From NCBI RefSeq assembly GCF_018881505.1, contig NZ_JACVQC010000001.1, forward strand, positions 1,595,927 to 1,659,926: a stretch of 64,000 nucleotides of DNA, given 5' to 3'. Shown piece after piece: positions 20,587 to 31,269 of this stretch. Numbering within the stretch: the stretch's first letter is position 1; each line of letters begins with the position of its first letter. The notes beneath the pieces were generated by a model that ran no database searches, was not told where the DNA came from, and saw only the letters and a list, made by a program, of their open reading frames with translations. Origin of the DNA: Polynucleobacter sp. UK-Mo-2m-Kol15 (GTDB lineage: Bacteria; Pseudomonadota; Gammaproteobacteria; Burkholderiales; Burkholderiaceae). Position numbers and translations under genes: made by a program.

Positions 20587-21450
20587 TTAGCTAAAACGTC
20601 GACCGCTCAGCCGTTCCCATGCCCAAATCACATAACCTGAAATGGAATACACCACAAAGAGGCCGAATAAAGTTAAGGGTGGGTTAGAGGAGATCAAAAC
20701 AAAGGTGAGAATCATCAGAACCATCACCCCAAACGGCACACGATACCGAACATCAAGTGCTTTGCCGCTATAAAAGCGTGCATTAGAAACCATAGTTAAA
20801 CCAGCATAAACGGCCAGGAAGAAGGTAATCCAAGGAATAGCGCTATCACGAACCGGGATCTTATTATCGTCAGCCAACCAAATAAAGCCTGCTATTAAAG
20901 AGCCAGCTGCTGGGCTAGGCAAGCCCTGGAAGAACTTTTTATCGACTACCGCCGTATTGACGTTGAAGCGCGCCAGACGCAAAGCGGCACCAGCACAGTA
21001 AGTAAAGGCGGCTAACCAACCCCACTTACCCAAATCCTTTAGAGCCCACTCGTAGGCAACTAATGCTGGGGCTACTCCAAATGACACCATATCGGCCAAA
21101 GAATCGTACTGCTCCCCAAATGCACTTTGGGTATTGGTCATGCGCGCAACGCGACCATCCATGCCATCCAAGACTAAAGATGCAAAGATGGCAATCGCAG
21201 CCATCTCAAACTGGTGGTTCATCGCATTGACAATTGCGAAGAAACCACAGAATAAGGCTGCGGTAGTAAATGCATTCGGTAGCAGATAAATGCCTTTGCT
21301 CCGTTTACGCGGCTTATCCACGTGCAACTCTTCTACCTCGAAATCAACTGCGTCACCAAGATCCTCCGCCCACTCATCTTTAGTGCGATCAGTTCTAGCA
21401 GGCGCTAAGCGACTGCGATCGATACGGCCACGACGGCGAAATGTAGGCAC
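20587..21450 (-). CDS. pssA: CDP-diacylglycerol-serine O-phosphatidyltransferase
   Basis: A 287-residue inner-membrane enzyme making phosphatidylserine. The CDP-alcohol phosphotransferase motif (D-G-x2-A-R with downstream D-x3-D) is seen in LDGMDGRVARMTNTQSAFG followed by EQYDSLADMVSF. A hydrophilic, basic N-terminus of about 50 residues precedes several membrane segments. It stands between psd and leuA, so two phospholipid genes are embedded in the branched-chain amino acid cluster, an arrangement shared by many Burkholderiales. Confidence 0.93.
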   Translation of the reverse strand: MPTFRRRGRIDRSRLAPARTDRTKDEWAEDLGDAVDFEVEELHVDKPRKRSKGIYLLPNAFTTAALFCGFFAIVNAMNHQFEMAAIAIFASLVLDGMDGRVARMTNTQSAFGEQYDSLADMVSFGVAPALVAYEWALKDLGKWGWLAAFTYCAGAALRLARFNVNTAVVDKKFFQGLPSPAAGSLIAGFIWLADDNKIPVRDSAIPWITFFLAVYAGLTMVSNARFYSGKALDVRYRVPFGVMVLMILTFVLISSNPPLTLFGLFVVYSISGYVIWAWERLSGRRFS

Positions 21451-21475
21451 AAATATTCCCGGTTAAGCAGCTTGA

Positions 21476-22123
21476 TTAATCTAAGCCAGGCACACGAGCT
21501 AATGCAGTATTTGTAGCAAAAACTTTATCACCGACACTAACCAAAGGCTCAGCTGTTAATGGCAAATATACATCGACACGGGAGCCAAAGCGAATAAAAC
21601 CATAACGTTCACCCGCTTTTAGTCTATCGCCAACATGGATGTAGCAAAGAATACGGCGAGCAATAAGGCCTGCAACCTGAACCAGCGTCACAATTTGGCC
21701 ATTGGCATCAATCACAACAGCATTACGCTCATTCTCTGTGGAGGCTTTATCCAAATCTGCGTTAACAAATTTTCCAGGGAAATACTGAATCTCTTTTACT
21801 AAGCCATTGACTGAGCTACGGTTGGAGTGAACGTTAAATACGTTCATAAAAACACTAATCTTTAATGCTTCACGACCTGCATAAGGATCGTTTGCTATTT
21901 CTACAACAACGATGCGACCATCGGCTGGAGATAAAACAAGATCGCGGCCTAAAGCAGCAATACGCTGCGGGTCACGGAAGAACTGCAGAACAAAAATAAA
22001 GATGATCCATAAAGGCCATGACCATGCAATACCACCGAGATAGTGGACTAGCAAAGTAACGGCCCCCACTAATGCCAAATACGGCCAACCTTCTTTCGCA
22101 ATAATGGGGTGCGGATACATCAT
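21476..22123 (-). CDS. psd: Phosphatidylserine decarboxylase proenzyme
   Basis: A 215-residue short-type proenzyme that converts phosphatidylserine to phosphatidylethanolamine at the inner membrane. Two hydrophobic segments lie near the N-terminus (about 13-48). [11 protein letters not shown] and [16 protein letters not shown] are family motifs. The C-terminal [11 protein letters not shown] contains the Gly-Ser pair where self-cleavage creates the pyruvoyl group. It follows ilvC by 52 bases. A second ATG one codon in is equally possible as start. Confidence 0.93.
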   Translation of the reverse strand: MMYPHPIIAKEGWPYLALVGAVTLLVHYLGGIAWSWPLWIIFIFVLQFFRDPQRIAALGRDLVLSPADGRIVVVEIANDPYAGREALKISVFMNVFNVHSNRSSVNGLVKEIQYFPGKFVNADLDKASTENERNAVVIDANGQIVTLVQVAGLIARRILCYIHVGDRLKAGERYGFIRFGSRVDVYLPLTAEPLVSVGDKVFATNTALARVPGLD

Positions 22124-22175
22124 CTTTGTTCTGAGCCTTTTTAGTTACTACTATTGGTTTCTTGCTACTTTTTAC

Positions 22176-23234
<1,059 letters not shown>

Positions 23235-23241
23235 TTAAAAA

Positions 23242-23733
23242 TTAAACCTTGAGGATGCGTTCACCGCGCCCAATACCAGAGCCACCCGAACGGACAGTTT
23301 CCAGAATAGATGCACGATCAATTGAATCAATAAAGGCATCCAATTTGGCACCATCACCAGTTAATTCAATGGTGTAACTCTTATCAGTCACATCGATGAT
23401 GCGACCACGGAAGATATCTGTTGTGCGCTTCAATTCTTCACGCTCTTTACCAACAGCGCGAACCTTGATCATCATGAGCTCGCGCTCAATATGAGGCCCT
23501 TCAGTCAAATCAAATACCTTCACCACTTCAACCAGGCGATTTAAGTGCTTAGTGATTTGCTCAATGACATCATCTGAACCAATCGTAACAATCGTCATAC
23601 GAGAGAGTGATGCATCTTCAGTTGGTGCAACACTAAGCGTCTCAATGTTGTAACCACGCGCCGAGAATAATCCCACAACACGAGACAATGCTCCCGGTTC
23701 GTTCTCTATCAATACAGAAATAATATGGCGCAT
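23242..23733 (-). CDS. ilvH: Acetolactate synthase small (regulatory) subunit
   Basis: A 163-residue regulatory subunit with an N-terminal ACT domain, beginning MRHIISVLIENEPGALSRVV and FSARGYNIETLSV, that binds valine for feedback inhibition, and a C-terminal domain that activates the large subunit. It shares one base with the ilvB stop (position 23733), so the two subunits are translationally linked. Length is normal. Confidence 0.96.
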   Translation of the reverse strand: MRHIISVLIENEPGALSRVVGLFSARGYNIETLSVAPTEDASLSRMTIVTIGSDDVIEQITKHLNRLVEVVKVFDLTEGPHIERELMMIKVRAVGKEREELKRTTDIFRGRIIDVTDKSYTIELTGDGAKLDAFIDSIDRASILETVRSGGSGIGRGERILKV

Positions 23734-25520
23734 CAGAGATCCTCGCTACCCAAAAGCATTTCAGTAATACCCTTGCCCGCTTGAACCATTGGCCAAACGT
23801 TTTCTTCGGGATCCGTCTGGAAATCCATAAATACTGTGCGATCCTTCAAGCGAATCGCCTCTTTAAGGGCGCCTTCAACATCCGACTTTTTCTCGATGCG
23901 CATACCAACATGGCCAAAGGCTTCTGCCAACTTGACAAAGTCCGGCAATGAATCCATGTAAGAACTGGAGTAACGCTTGTTATAAGTCAGCTCTTGCCAT
24001 TGGCGAACCATGCCAAGATAACGATTGTTCAATGACACAATTTTGACGGGTGTGTTGTATTGCTTGCAAGTAGACAACTCTTGAATACACATCTGAATCG
24101 AGCCTTCGCCGGTGATTGCGAAAACATCCTGATCTGGAAATGCCTTCTTGATACCCATAGCGTATGGCAAGCCAACACCCATAGTCCCGAGGCCACCAGA
24201 GTTAATCCAACGACGTGGCTTATCGAACTTATAGAACTGTGCAGCCCACATTTGATGCTGGCCAACATCAGAAGTAATGAATGCATCACCACCAGTGAGC
24301 TCCCACAACTTTTGAACTACGTACTGAGGTTTGACGATTTGCGATGCCTCGTCGTACTTCAAGCAATCTTTTTTACGCCACTCGTTAATCTGCGCCCACC
24401 ATGCTGCCAATTTGGCGTCATTCTTACGAGGACCAGCAGCCTTAAGCTGAGCCGTCATCTCTTGCAATACTTCCTTGAGATTACCAACGATAGGCACATC
24501 TACTTTCACCCGCTTTGAAATCACGGATGGGTCGATGTCAATATGAATAATCTTGCGTGGATGGCTTGCAAAGTGAACAGTATTACCAATCACGCGGTCA
24601 TCAAAACGTGCGCCAATCGCAATCAACACGTCGCTGTGCTGCATTGCCATATTGGCCTCGTAAGTACCATGCATGCCGAGCATACCCACAAACTGGGGAC
24701 TAGTGCCCGGGAAGCCGCCAAGCCCCATTAAGGTATTGGTAACGGGGTAACCCAATAGGTCAGCAAACTCTTTTAATTCTGGAGCGGCATCAGCCAAGAT
24801 CACACCACCACCGGTATAGATAAAGGGGCGCTCAGCCTCTTGCAATAAAGAAACTGCCTTACGAATTTGTCCACTATGCCCTTTTACAACCGGGTTATAT
24901 GAACGCATCTCTAATGTCTCTGGATAGACAAATGGCCCCTTGGCCGCTGAAACATCTTTTGGAATATCGATTAGAACGGGCCCTGGACGACCTGTCTGCG
25001 CAATATGGAAAGCCTTCTTAATCACTAAAGGAAGATCTTTAACATCCTTTACAAGGAAGTTATGCTTTACCACTGGGCGAGTGATACCAACGGTATCCGC
25101 CTCTTGGAAAGCATCTTCACCAATCGCATAGGTTGGTACGTTACCACTGATAACTATCAGCGGTATAGAGTCAGTGTAAGCAGTAGCAATTCCGGTAACC
25201 GCATTGGTTACACCGGGACCTGAGGTGACTAGTGCAACACCGACCTTACCCGTTGCACGTGCATAGCCATCGGCCGCATGAACTGCTGCCTGCTCATGAC
25301 GAACAAGAATATGCTCAAACTTGTCCTGCTTAAAAATTTCATCGTAGATAAAGAGAACGGAACCGCCTGGGTAACCCCAAACGTATTCGACACCCTCTTT
25401 GTGCAAAGCCTTTACCAGCATCTCGGCGCCAATCATTTCAGGCGCACTCGCTGTGGAATTTGGATTTACTGTGTCTTGGTTAGCTTTAGAAGCTAAAAAT
25501 TCGGCGCTGCTTGTATTCAT
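23733..25520 (-). CDS. ilvB: Acetolactate synthase large (catalytic) subunit
   Basis: A 595-residue thiamine-diphosphate enzyme that starts valine, leucine and isoleucine synthesis. Motifs are YVWGYPGGSVLFIYDEI near residue 43, the catalytic glutamate in VRHEQAAVHAADGYARATG, and the ThDP motif ITGEGSIQMCIQEL followed by SLNNRYLGMVRQWQ. The start ATG at 25520 has AAAGGA about 9 bases upstream. The divergent sigma-factor gene begins 194 bases away. I found no leucine- or valine-rich leader peptide in that spacer. Confidence 0.96.
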   Translation of the reverse strand: MNTSSAEFLASKANQDTVNPNSTASAPEMIGAEMLVKALHKEGVEYVWGYPGGSVLFIYDEIFKQDKFEHILVRHEQAAVHAADGYARATGKVGVALVTSGPGVTNAVTGIATAYTDSIPLIVISGNVPTYAIGEDAFQEADTVGITRPVVKHNFLVKDVKDLPLVIKKAFHIAQTGRPGPVLIDIPKDVSAAKGPFVYPETLEMRSYNPVVKGHSGQIRKAVSLLQEAERPFIYTGGGVILADAAPELKEFADLLGYPVTNTLMGLGGFPGTSPQFVGMLGMHGTYEANMAMQHSDVLIAIGARFDDRVIGNTVHFASHPRKIIHIDIDPSVISKRVKVDVPIVGNLKEVLQEMTAQLKAAGPRKNDAKLAAWWAQINEWRKKDCLKYDEASQIVKPQYVVQKLWELTGGDAFITSDVGQHQMWAAQFYKFDKPRRWINSGGLGTMGVGLPYAMGIKKAFPDQDVFAITGEGSIQMCIQELSTCKQYNTPVKIVSLNNRYLGMVRQWQELTYNKRYSSSYMDSLPDFVKLAEAFGHVGMRIEKKSDVEGALKEAIRLKDRTVFMDFQTDPEENVWPMVQAGKGITEMLLGSEDL

Positions 25521-25713
25521 TTTCTTTCGTCCTTTGCAATTTTCGGCAAAAAATTGTTTGGTCTGTTCTGTCTCCTGCTTATGGCCTGAGTTCGAACGGC
25601 GCTGCTACCGGAAAAAACCACTTCTTGAATGAGATTCTAGGTAGTAAGCCCTATATTCTATAGCAATCCCCTAAAATAGACGAATTGAATCTGATTCAGG
25701 TCTAATCTACTGA

Positions 25714-26283
25714 ATGGCCTCATCCCAAGAACTTTCTGACTTTCTATGCAGTGTTGAACAGCGTGCCTTCAAGCAGGCTGTGTATGCTGTTCGGGATGAC
25801 GATGCCGCCTTGGACATTGTTCAGGATGCCATGATCAAGCTGTCTGAAAAGTATGGCGATCGTCCTGCAGCTGAGCTACCCCTGGTTTTCACCAGAATTC
25901 TGCAGAACCGCATTCATGACTGGTTTAGACGTCAAAAGGTCAGAAATACCTGGGTTACGCTCTTCTCCAGTATGGGTAAGAAATCCGATGAGAATGATGA
26001 TTTCGACCCTCTTGAGTCACTCTCAGCTCCAGATGACAGTGAAATTCACCAGGATGGTGCCTATAAGCTGGAACGTAGTCAACTCTTGCAATCCCTAGAG
26101 TCGGAAATATCAAAATTGCCGGCCCGTCAACGAGAAGCCTTCCTGATGCGTTATTGGGATGAGCTGAGTATTACTGAAACTGCCCTAGCCATGAGTTGTA
26201 GCGAAGGAAGCGTCAAAACCCACTGCTCAAGAGCCGCTCAGGCTCTAGCTAAAGCATTGAAATTAAAAGGAATTACGCTGTGA
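25714..26283 (+). CDS. ECF-type RNA polymerase sigma factor
   Basis: A 189-residue sigma-70-family factor. Region 2 is seen in DDDAALDIVQDAMIKLSEKY (from about residue 28) and RILQNRIHDWFRRQKVR. An acidic linker (about 90-115) follows, then region 4 with LPARQREAFLMRYWDELSIT and SCSEGSVKTHCSRAAQALA as the helix-turn-helix. It overlaps the next gene by 4 bases (GTGA). The DUF3619 membrane protein next to it has the topology of an anti-sigma factor. Confidence 0.9.
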   Translation: MASSQELSDFLCSVEQRAFKQAVYAVRDDDAALDIVQDAMIKLSEKYGDRPAAELPLVFTRILQNRIHDWFRRQKVRNTWVTLFSSMGKKSDENDDFDPLESLSAPDDSEIHQDGAYKLERSQLLQSLESEISKLPARQREAFLMRYWDELSITETALAMSCSEGSVKTHCSRAAQALAKALKLKGITL

Positions 26284-26744
26284 ACCAAAATAAAGACCTC
26301 CTGAACCCAACTGAAGCAGATCAATTTGGTCTAACTGCTGCTGCCCTACTTCGCCATGGATCAGAATCCCTGCCAGCAGCCATCAAAGATCGTCTTTACG
26401 CAGCTCGCCTAAAGGCGCTTTCCGTTAAAAAACCAGAAAAAGTTCGCATTCAGCAGCATATTTTGGCTCATTCTACTGGAACCTGGTCTTCAGGCTCACG
26501 CCCATTTTGGGATAATGTTGGCTGGATCGCCCCGCTAGTTGTACTCGTCTTTGGCATCGTTGGTATTGCCCAATGGCAACAGGACTCTCGCATTAATGAC
26601 ATCGCCGAGCTAGATGTTGCCCTCTTAACCGATGATGTTCCTCCAGATGCCTATGCAGATAGCGGCTTCTTGGGCTTCCTCAAAAATGGTCCCCTAGCTG
26701 AATCTGATCAAGATAATCTTGATGCGGTGAAATCACCGTCTTAA
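26280..26744 (+). CDS. DUF3619 membrane protein, candidate anti-sigma factor
   Basis: A 154-residue protein starting at GTG 26280, coupled to the sigma-factor gene. A cytoplasmic-type N-terminus of about 80 residues with a family-like tract SLPAAIKDRLYAARLKAL is followed by one membrane segment (about residues 82-99, WIAPLVVLVFGIVGIAQW) and a short acidic tail containing DVALLTDDVPPDAYADSGF. This resembles DUF3619. Topology and linkage suggest it anchors or inhibits the sigma factor. That role is inferred. Confidence 0.7.
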   Translation: MNQNKDLLNPTEADQFGLTAAALLRHGSESLPAAIKDRLYAARLKALSVKKPEKVRIQQHILAHSTGTWSSGSRPFWDNVGWIAPLVVLVFGIVGIAQWQQDSRINDIAELDVALLTDDVPPDAYADSGFLGFLKNGPLAESDQDNLDAVKSPS

Positions 26745-26769
26745 GGCACTTAATGAATCCAATTAGCGC

Positions 26770-27405
26770 ATGCTAAATCATTCACAATCTTTGAGCGCTT
26801 CTATTGCCATCAGCATAATGCTGGCGATCAGTGCGATTGGATCAACACAAAGTTCAAACGCACTTGCTCAAGCTACTGCAGGCGCTCATGGAAAAACTAC
26901 TGGCATTCCAGAAAAAAAACCAGATGGCACATGGGAAAGCTTAAAACCAGGGCAGCAAAAAATCTTGGCCCCTCTGGAGAGCGACTGGGATTACATGCTC
27001 CCGGACAGTCGCAAAAAATGGATTCAGGTTGCCAACCTTTACCCTAAGATGAGCGAGGCTGACCAGCAGAGACTGCAGTCTCGCATGACAGGCTGGTCTA
27101 ATCTCTCGCAAAAAGATCGTCGCTTAGCTCGGGAGAACTACTTGGGTAGCCTTAAGTTTCCTGCTGAGAAAAAAGCAGAAGCTTGGACCGCATATCAAAA
27201 ACTTACGGACGAACAGAAAAAGAAATTAGCTCAAGCCGAAGTTACCAATAAAAAGCGGACGGCGACAAGCTCACCGACTTTACAACAATCCCCAATAGCG
27301 CAAAAAACAAATCTAGCCCCAACCTTGCCTGCAAGCAGCGCTGTCCCCACTCAAGAATCTCCAGCACCTAGTGCAAGCCCAGATAGCAACTCAAGCAATC
27401 CATAA
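26770..27405 (+). CDS. DUF3106 exported protein
   Basis: A 211-residue protein with an N-terminal signal (about 1-33, ending SNALAQA). The middle carries WESLKPGQQKILAPLESDW and repeated short helical units around W (WIQVANLYPKMSEADQQRLQ, WSNLSQKDRRLARENY), the DUF3106 pattern. A Ser/Pro/Ala-rich tail follows from about residue 165. The same sigma-DUF3619-DUF3106-RDD order is familiar from Burkholderiales. The molecular role is unknown. Confidence 0.7.
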   Translation: MLNHSQSLSASIAISIMLAISAIGSTQSSNALAQATAGAHGKTTGIPEKKPDGTWESLKPGQQKILAPLESDWDYMLPDSRKKWIQVANLYPKMSEADQQRLQSRMTGWSNLSQKDRRLARENYLGSLKFPAEKKAEAWTAYQKLTDEQKKKLAQAEVTNKKRTATSSPTLQQSPIAQKTNLAPTLPASSAVPTQESPAPSASPDSNSSNP

Positions 27406-27418
27406 GAACTCTTAAGTC

Positions 27419-27958
27419 GTGATCACTCCCGCTGAATTAGACGCACTGCCCGCCCCACAATTTTGGCGACGGGTCTCATGCGGCCTCTATGAGCAGTTAG
27501 TTCTATTGGGTGTGATTGCCCTAACATTCTTGGCTCCCAATTTAGGCCTTGGTATGCTGTTTGGTTTGGCCCTGCCAAGCTGGCTTACTTTTCTCTATCT
27601 CTATATTGTTCTGGGCGTTTACTTTGTTTGGTATTGGACAAAGTCTGGTCAAACGCTTGCGATGCAAACATGGCGTGTACGTATGATTGGTCCAGGAGGC
27701 TATAACTTAAACCGCAAGCAAGCAATCTGGCGCTATGTTTATGGATCTCTATGGATTGCCCCCTGCATTGCAATCCAATGGCTCTTCGACCTGCATCAGT
27801 GGCAAATTATTGAGATGCTGTTTGCGGTTGCTTTATTTCTGTGGCCGCTAAGCATTTACTTGAATCGCGTCAGTCCTTCATTGCGCCAAAGCCTGCCAGA
27901 CCGTTTTAGTGGAACGCGTTTGGTTGAGCTACCAAAGAACTTAGTCACGATCTCGTAA
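27419..27958 (+). CDS. RDD-family membrane protein
   Basis: A 179-residue protein opening with FWRRVSCGLYEQLVLLG, where the family's second position is Y-E rather than the more usual D. Four hydrophobic segments follow, with the conserved QTLAMQTWRVRMIGPGG loop between the second and third. It starts at GTG, 13 bases after the DUF3106 gene. RDD proteins are poorly understood and some move small molecules or ions. It ends 1 base from the convergent permease gene. Confidence 0.75.
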   Translation: MITPAELDALPAPQFWRRVSCGLYEQLVLLGVIALTFLAPNLGLGMLFGLALPSWLTFLYLYIVLGVYFVWYWTKSGQTLAMQTWRVRMIGPGGYNLNRKQAIWRYVYGSLWIAPCIAIQWLFDLHQWQIIEMLFAVALFLWPLSIYLNRVSPSLRQSLPDRFSGTRLVELPKNLVTIS

Positions 27959-27959
27959 T

Positions 27960-30437
27960 CTAGAGCTCGCGCAAACACTCCATAGCAGTTGCGGTTTGAA
28001 TTCTTCTCTGAAAGCGGAAGCCAGCTATTAGGCAAGCGAACACCCCAAAGCAAATACCCATTATTAAAGACTGAGCAAAAGCATTGAACTCAATCTCTAA
28101 AACAAAGTGGCCCAATGCCCAGGCTGCTATTCCAGCAGTCACTCCAGCTAAAGCTCCCGAAAGCGTCCCAATAATTAACAGTTCGGCTATAGCAATCTTA
28201 CCAAGCAGGTAGCGCGATGCGCCGACCGCCTTGAGTAAGGCCGCACTTCTGAAGCGTTCATCTTGTGTAGCTGCAATTGCTGCCACCAAAACCAAGATTG
28301 CAGCGACGATAGTGAAGGTAAACAATAGTCCAAGGACAGAAGATAGTCGATCCAATACATCCTGTATTTGACGTAAGGATGTTGCTACATCCACAATAGT
28401 CAGATTAGGGTATGACTGTGCTAGCTGATAGTCGAGGCCTTCAATGCCCGCCCTCTGATAGTAAGAAGTAATCCATGACTGTGGCATTTCCGCAAGCATA
28501 GCCGGCGGCATGATGACGAAGAAGTTCACCTTCATAGAACCCCAGTCTAATTTTCGCAAAGAGGTAATTGGTGCAGTTACTCTTTCACCGGCAAGCTCAA
28601 AGGTCATTTGATCGCCAAGCTTTAGCCTTAGAGTCTTCGCAATCCCCACCTCTAAGGAAACTTGTGGGGCAGTGCCCTCAATCCATTTTCCGGAGGTAAT
28701 GCGATTGCCCTCAGGTAATTGCTCTGTATAGGAGAGATTGAATTCTCGATCAACCAAGCGGCGCGCATTTTCATCAAGATAGTCATTAGGTCCAATGTTT
28801 TTTCCATTAACCTCCACCAATCGCGCGCGCACCATAGGGCTGAAGCTAGGATTTGCTACTCCTGCAGCAATCAGAGACTCAGTAATGCCGAGCTTTTGAT
28901 CCTCTTGAACATTAATCATGAAGCGATTTGGTGCATCGACTGGAATATTCCCCTGCCAGGTAGCTAATAAATCCTGGCGAAGTAATAAAATCAAAAGCAA
29001 AGCCATCAAAGCAATACCCAAGGCAGTAATTTGCATCACTGCGAATCCCGCACGACGTGCTTGCGCAGTCAATGCAAAACGAAGTGCGAAACTCCTTGCA
29101 CACCATTTAGAAAATAAAATATTAAGAGAGCGTAGTGATAGCCAGGAAACAACAGCAAATACAGCAACAGCTAAAGCAAAGCTAAGAGCAACCCAAGAAG
29201 CCAGCTTCAAATCCTGCGAAGCAATAGCAATTAATGCAAGGCAAGTAATCAAACCAAAAAGTCCGACCCAAAGCGCTTTAATGTTGACCGAACCCAACTC
29301 TTTTCGAATGAGCCGAACTGGTGAAATCATGACTAAGCTAAAAAGAGGTGGGCCAGCAAAGCCAATTAACAAGAAGGAGGAGAATAAAATGCTCCAGGCC
29401 AGCGGCCAAAGAGATAGTGGAGGTAGATTGGCTAATACCAAATTTCCCAAAATACGAATTAATATCTCCTGAACTCCATATGCAAAAACGGCCCCTATGA
29501 TTGCAGCCAATAAGCATAATGCGCCCAAGACTTTGATTTGATTGACCAGAATAGTCTTTTGGCTTGCACCCAGGCACTTCATGACAGCACAAACATCAGC
29601 CTGCCTTAAGACATAACGACGCGCTGATAAAGCAATGGCTACTGCGGCCACCATTGCAGTTAGCAAGGCCACCAAGGATAAGAAGCGCTCTGCCCGCTCT
29701 AAGGTTTTACGCATCATAGGTTGGGCATTTTCCAAAGTCTCAATGCGTAAGCCTCTGAGACCCTCGGATGCAATCGATTTAGCAGCCCAGGTTTCATAAT
29801 CAGAGATAGCTTGATCATTACCTGCCAGCAGTAAGCGATAAGTAACGCGACTACCCAGACCAATGAGACCTGTAGCAGGCAGATCATCAAGGGACATCAT
29901 CACGCGGGGTGCAAAGTTCATGAAGCCAGCACCACGATCTAGCTCCCGCTCTAAGATGCCTCCAATCAAAAAATCTTTATCCCCCAAGCGCATGTGATCA
30001 CCGACCTTAGTGCGCAAGGCATTAAGCATAGCCGGATCGATCCAAACTGAACCGGTTGGCGGAGTTAGCGTGACAGTAGAGGATGAAACCTTTAAGGATC
30101 CACGCAAAGGATAAGTAGCGCTTACCGCCTTAAGTGAAGCAAGCTTACTTTGCCCACCAACCGTGGCCATACTCGGAAAGACAATCGTTTGGGCAAAGCT
30201 GAGCTTTCTCTCCTGAGCCTCCAGAATAAAGCGTTCGGGCAAAGGCTGATCGGCAACCAACAATAGATCTGCAGCGAGAAGCTGACGAGCATCAAACTGA
30301 AAGGCTCGCTGCATGCGGTCAGCTAAAAAGCTAACACTTGATAAGGCAGCAACCGAGAGCGTCAGCGCAACCAAGAGTGCTAGAAGCTCACTAGACCGAA
30401 GATCCCGCCTGATACTCCGAAGAAAACTAGCTAGCAC
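27960..30437 (-). CDS. FtsX/YbbP-like ABC transporter permease
   Basis: An 825-residue inner-membrane protein with the tandem MacB/FtsX arrangement: an N-terminal membrane segment (about 19-38), a large periplasmic domain (about 45-250), several membrane segments in the middle, a second soluble domain, and a three-helix C-terminal membrane block. SARRYVLRQADVCAVMKCLGAS and TQDERFRSAALLKAVGAS are the duplicated coupling-helix motifs. YbbP-type permeases normally pair with a YbbA ATPase, and none is adjacent here. The function is probably envelope lipid or lipoprotein handling. Confidence 0.83.
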   Translation of the reverse strand: MLASFLRSIRRDLRSSELLALLVALTLSVAALSSVSFLADRMQRAFQFDARQLLAADLLLVADQPLPERFILEAQERKLSFAQTIVFPSMATVGGQSKLASLKAVSATYPLRGSLKVSSSTVTLTPPTGSVWIDPAMLNALRTKVGDHMRLGDKDFLIGGILERELDRGAGFMNFAPRVMMSLDDLPATGLIGLGSRVTYRLLLAGNDQAISDYETWAAKSIASEGLRGLRIETLENAQPMMRKTLERAERFLSLVALLTAMVAAVAIALSARRYVLRQADVCAVMKCLGASQKTILVNQIKVLGALCLLAAIIGAVFAYGVQEILIRILGNLVLANLPPLSLWPLAWSILFSSFLLIGFAGPPLFSLVMISPVRLIRKELGSVNIKALWVGLFGLITCLALIAIASQDLKLASWVALSFALAVAVFAVVSWLSLRSLNILFSKWCARSFALRFALTAQARRAGFAVMQITALGIALMALLLILLLRQDLLATWQGNIPVDAPNRFMINVQEDQKLGITESLIAAGVANPSFSPMVRARLVEVNGKNIGPNDYLDENARRLVDREFNLSYTEQLPEGNRITSGKWIEGTAPQVSLEVGIAKTLRLKLGDQMTFELAGERVTAPITSLRKLDWGSMKVNFFVIMPPAMLAEMPQSWITSYYQRAGIEGLDYQLAQSYPNLTIVDVATSLRQIQDVLDRLSSVLGLLFTFTIVAAILVLVAAIAATQDERFRSAALLKAVGASRYLLGKIAIAELLIIGTLSGALAGVTAGIAAWALGHFVLEIEFNAFAQSLIMGICFGVFACLIAGFRFQRRIQTATAMECLREL

Positions 30438-30442
30438 TAAGA

Positions 30443-31228
30443 TTAAACTGCCTGAATTTGACCACCATCCACACGAATCACTGATCCAGTAATGAAGGAG
30501 GCGCTTTGACTAGCCAAGAATGCTGCAGCATCTCCATACTCTCGAGGATCCCCATAACGTCCCATAGGAATTTGCCTCAAACTGGCCTGTACAACTGATT
30601 CATAGCTGACATTTTCACGCTGAGCACGTGCCTCATCCAACTGCCGCAAACGATCTGTCGCTACGCGTCCCGGCATGATCACATTGACAGTAATGCCTTG
30701 GGCAGCCACTTCCGCCGACAAAGTTTTAGACCAAGCCAGAAGTGCAGCTCGCAAGGTATTAGAGATCGCTAGATTTTTGATGGGAGCAATCGCACCTGAA
30801 GTAGTGCTAGTAATAATACGGCCCCACTTGCGCTCACGCATTCCCGGAAGAATACGATCGGTAATGCCAATAAGGGAGAGAACCATATCATTGAAGCTCT
30901 TTTGCCATAAGGCAGGATCCTGACCTGCTGCTAGGGTTGGAGGAGGTCCCCCAGTGTTATTCACCAAAATATCAATTGGTCCGAGCTCTCTTTCAACCTT
31001 ACTCACCATGCCGTCAATGACTGAAGAATCAGATAGGTCCCAGCTTAAAGCCAAAGCGGTTCCACCGACAGCCTCAATCATCTCGACTGATTTTTTCAAT
31101 CCCTCAGGATTACGGCCTGTCACTGCAACTTTGACGCCCTCTCGCGCCAAGGACACCGCCATCGCCTGTCCTAAACCTCGACTGGAAGCCAATACCAGTG
31201 CAACCCTACCTTTGAGCCCTAAATCCAT
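30443..31228 (-). CDS. Short-chain dehydrogenase/reductase family protein, atypical active site
   Basis: A 261-residue Rossmann-fold protein with the cofactor motif ASSRGLGQA near residue 14 and LVNNTGGPP near residue 87. Where classical SDRs carry Y-x3-K, this one reads ISNTLRAALL, so catalytic tyrosine and lysine both appear to be missing. The C-terminus has FITGSVIRVDGGQ as in FabG-like proteins. It belongs to a known non-canonical branch, and activity cannot be assumed. It lies 5 bases upstream of the permease gene and may be in its operon. Confidence 0.82.
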   Translation of the reverse strand: MDLGLKGRVALVLASSRGLGQAMAVSLAREGVKVAVTGRNPEGLKKSVEMIEAVGGTALALSWDLSDSSVIDGMVSKVERELGPIDILVNNTGGPPPTLAAGQDPALWQKSFNDMVLSLIGITDRILPGMRERKWGRIITSTTSGAIAPIKNLAISNTLRAALLAWSKTLSAEVAAQGITVNVIMPGRVATDRLRQLDEARAQRENVSYESVVQASLRQIPMGRYGDPREYGDAAAFLASQSASFITGSVIRVDGGQIQAV

Positions 31229-31269
31229 GTCTTCTCCATTTTCTTCTATTTGCTGCCATTCTAGAATAA

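Noticed and set aside
25521..25713. Possible branched-chain amino acid attenuator before ilvB
   Set aside because: A GTG frame of about 34 codons ends exactly at the ilvB start, but it is not enriched in Leu, Ile or Val and no terminator hairpin follows.
28918..29472. 184-codon plus-strand frame opposite the FtsX-like permease
   Set aside because: Its composition (Lys/Arg/Ala-rich, no motifs) is what antisense of a membrane protein gives, and it has no ribosome site.
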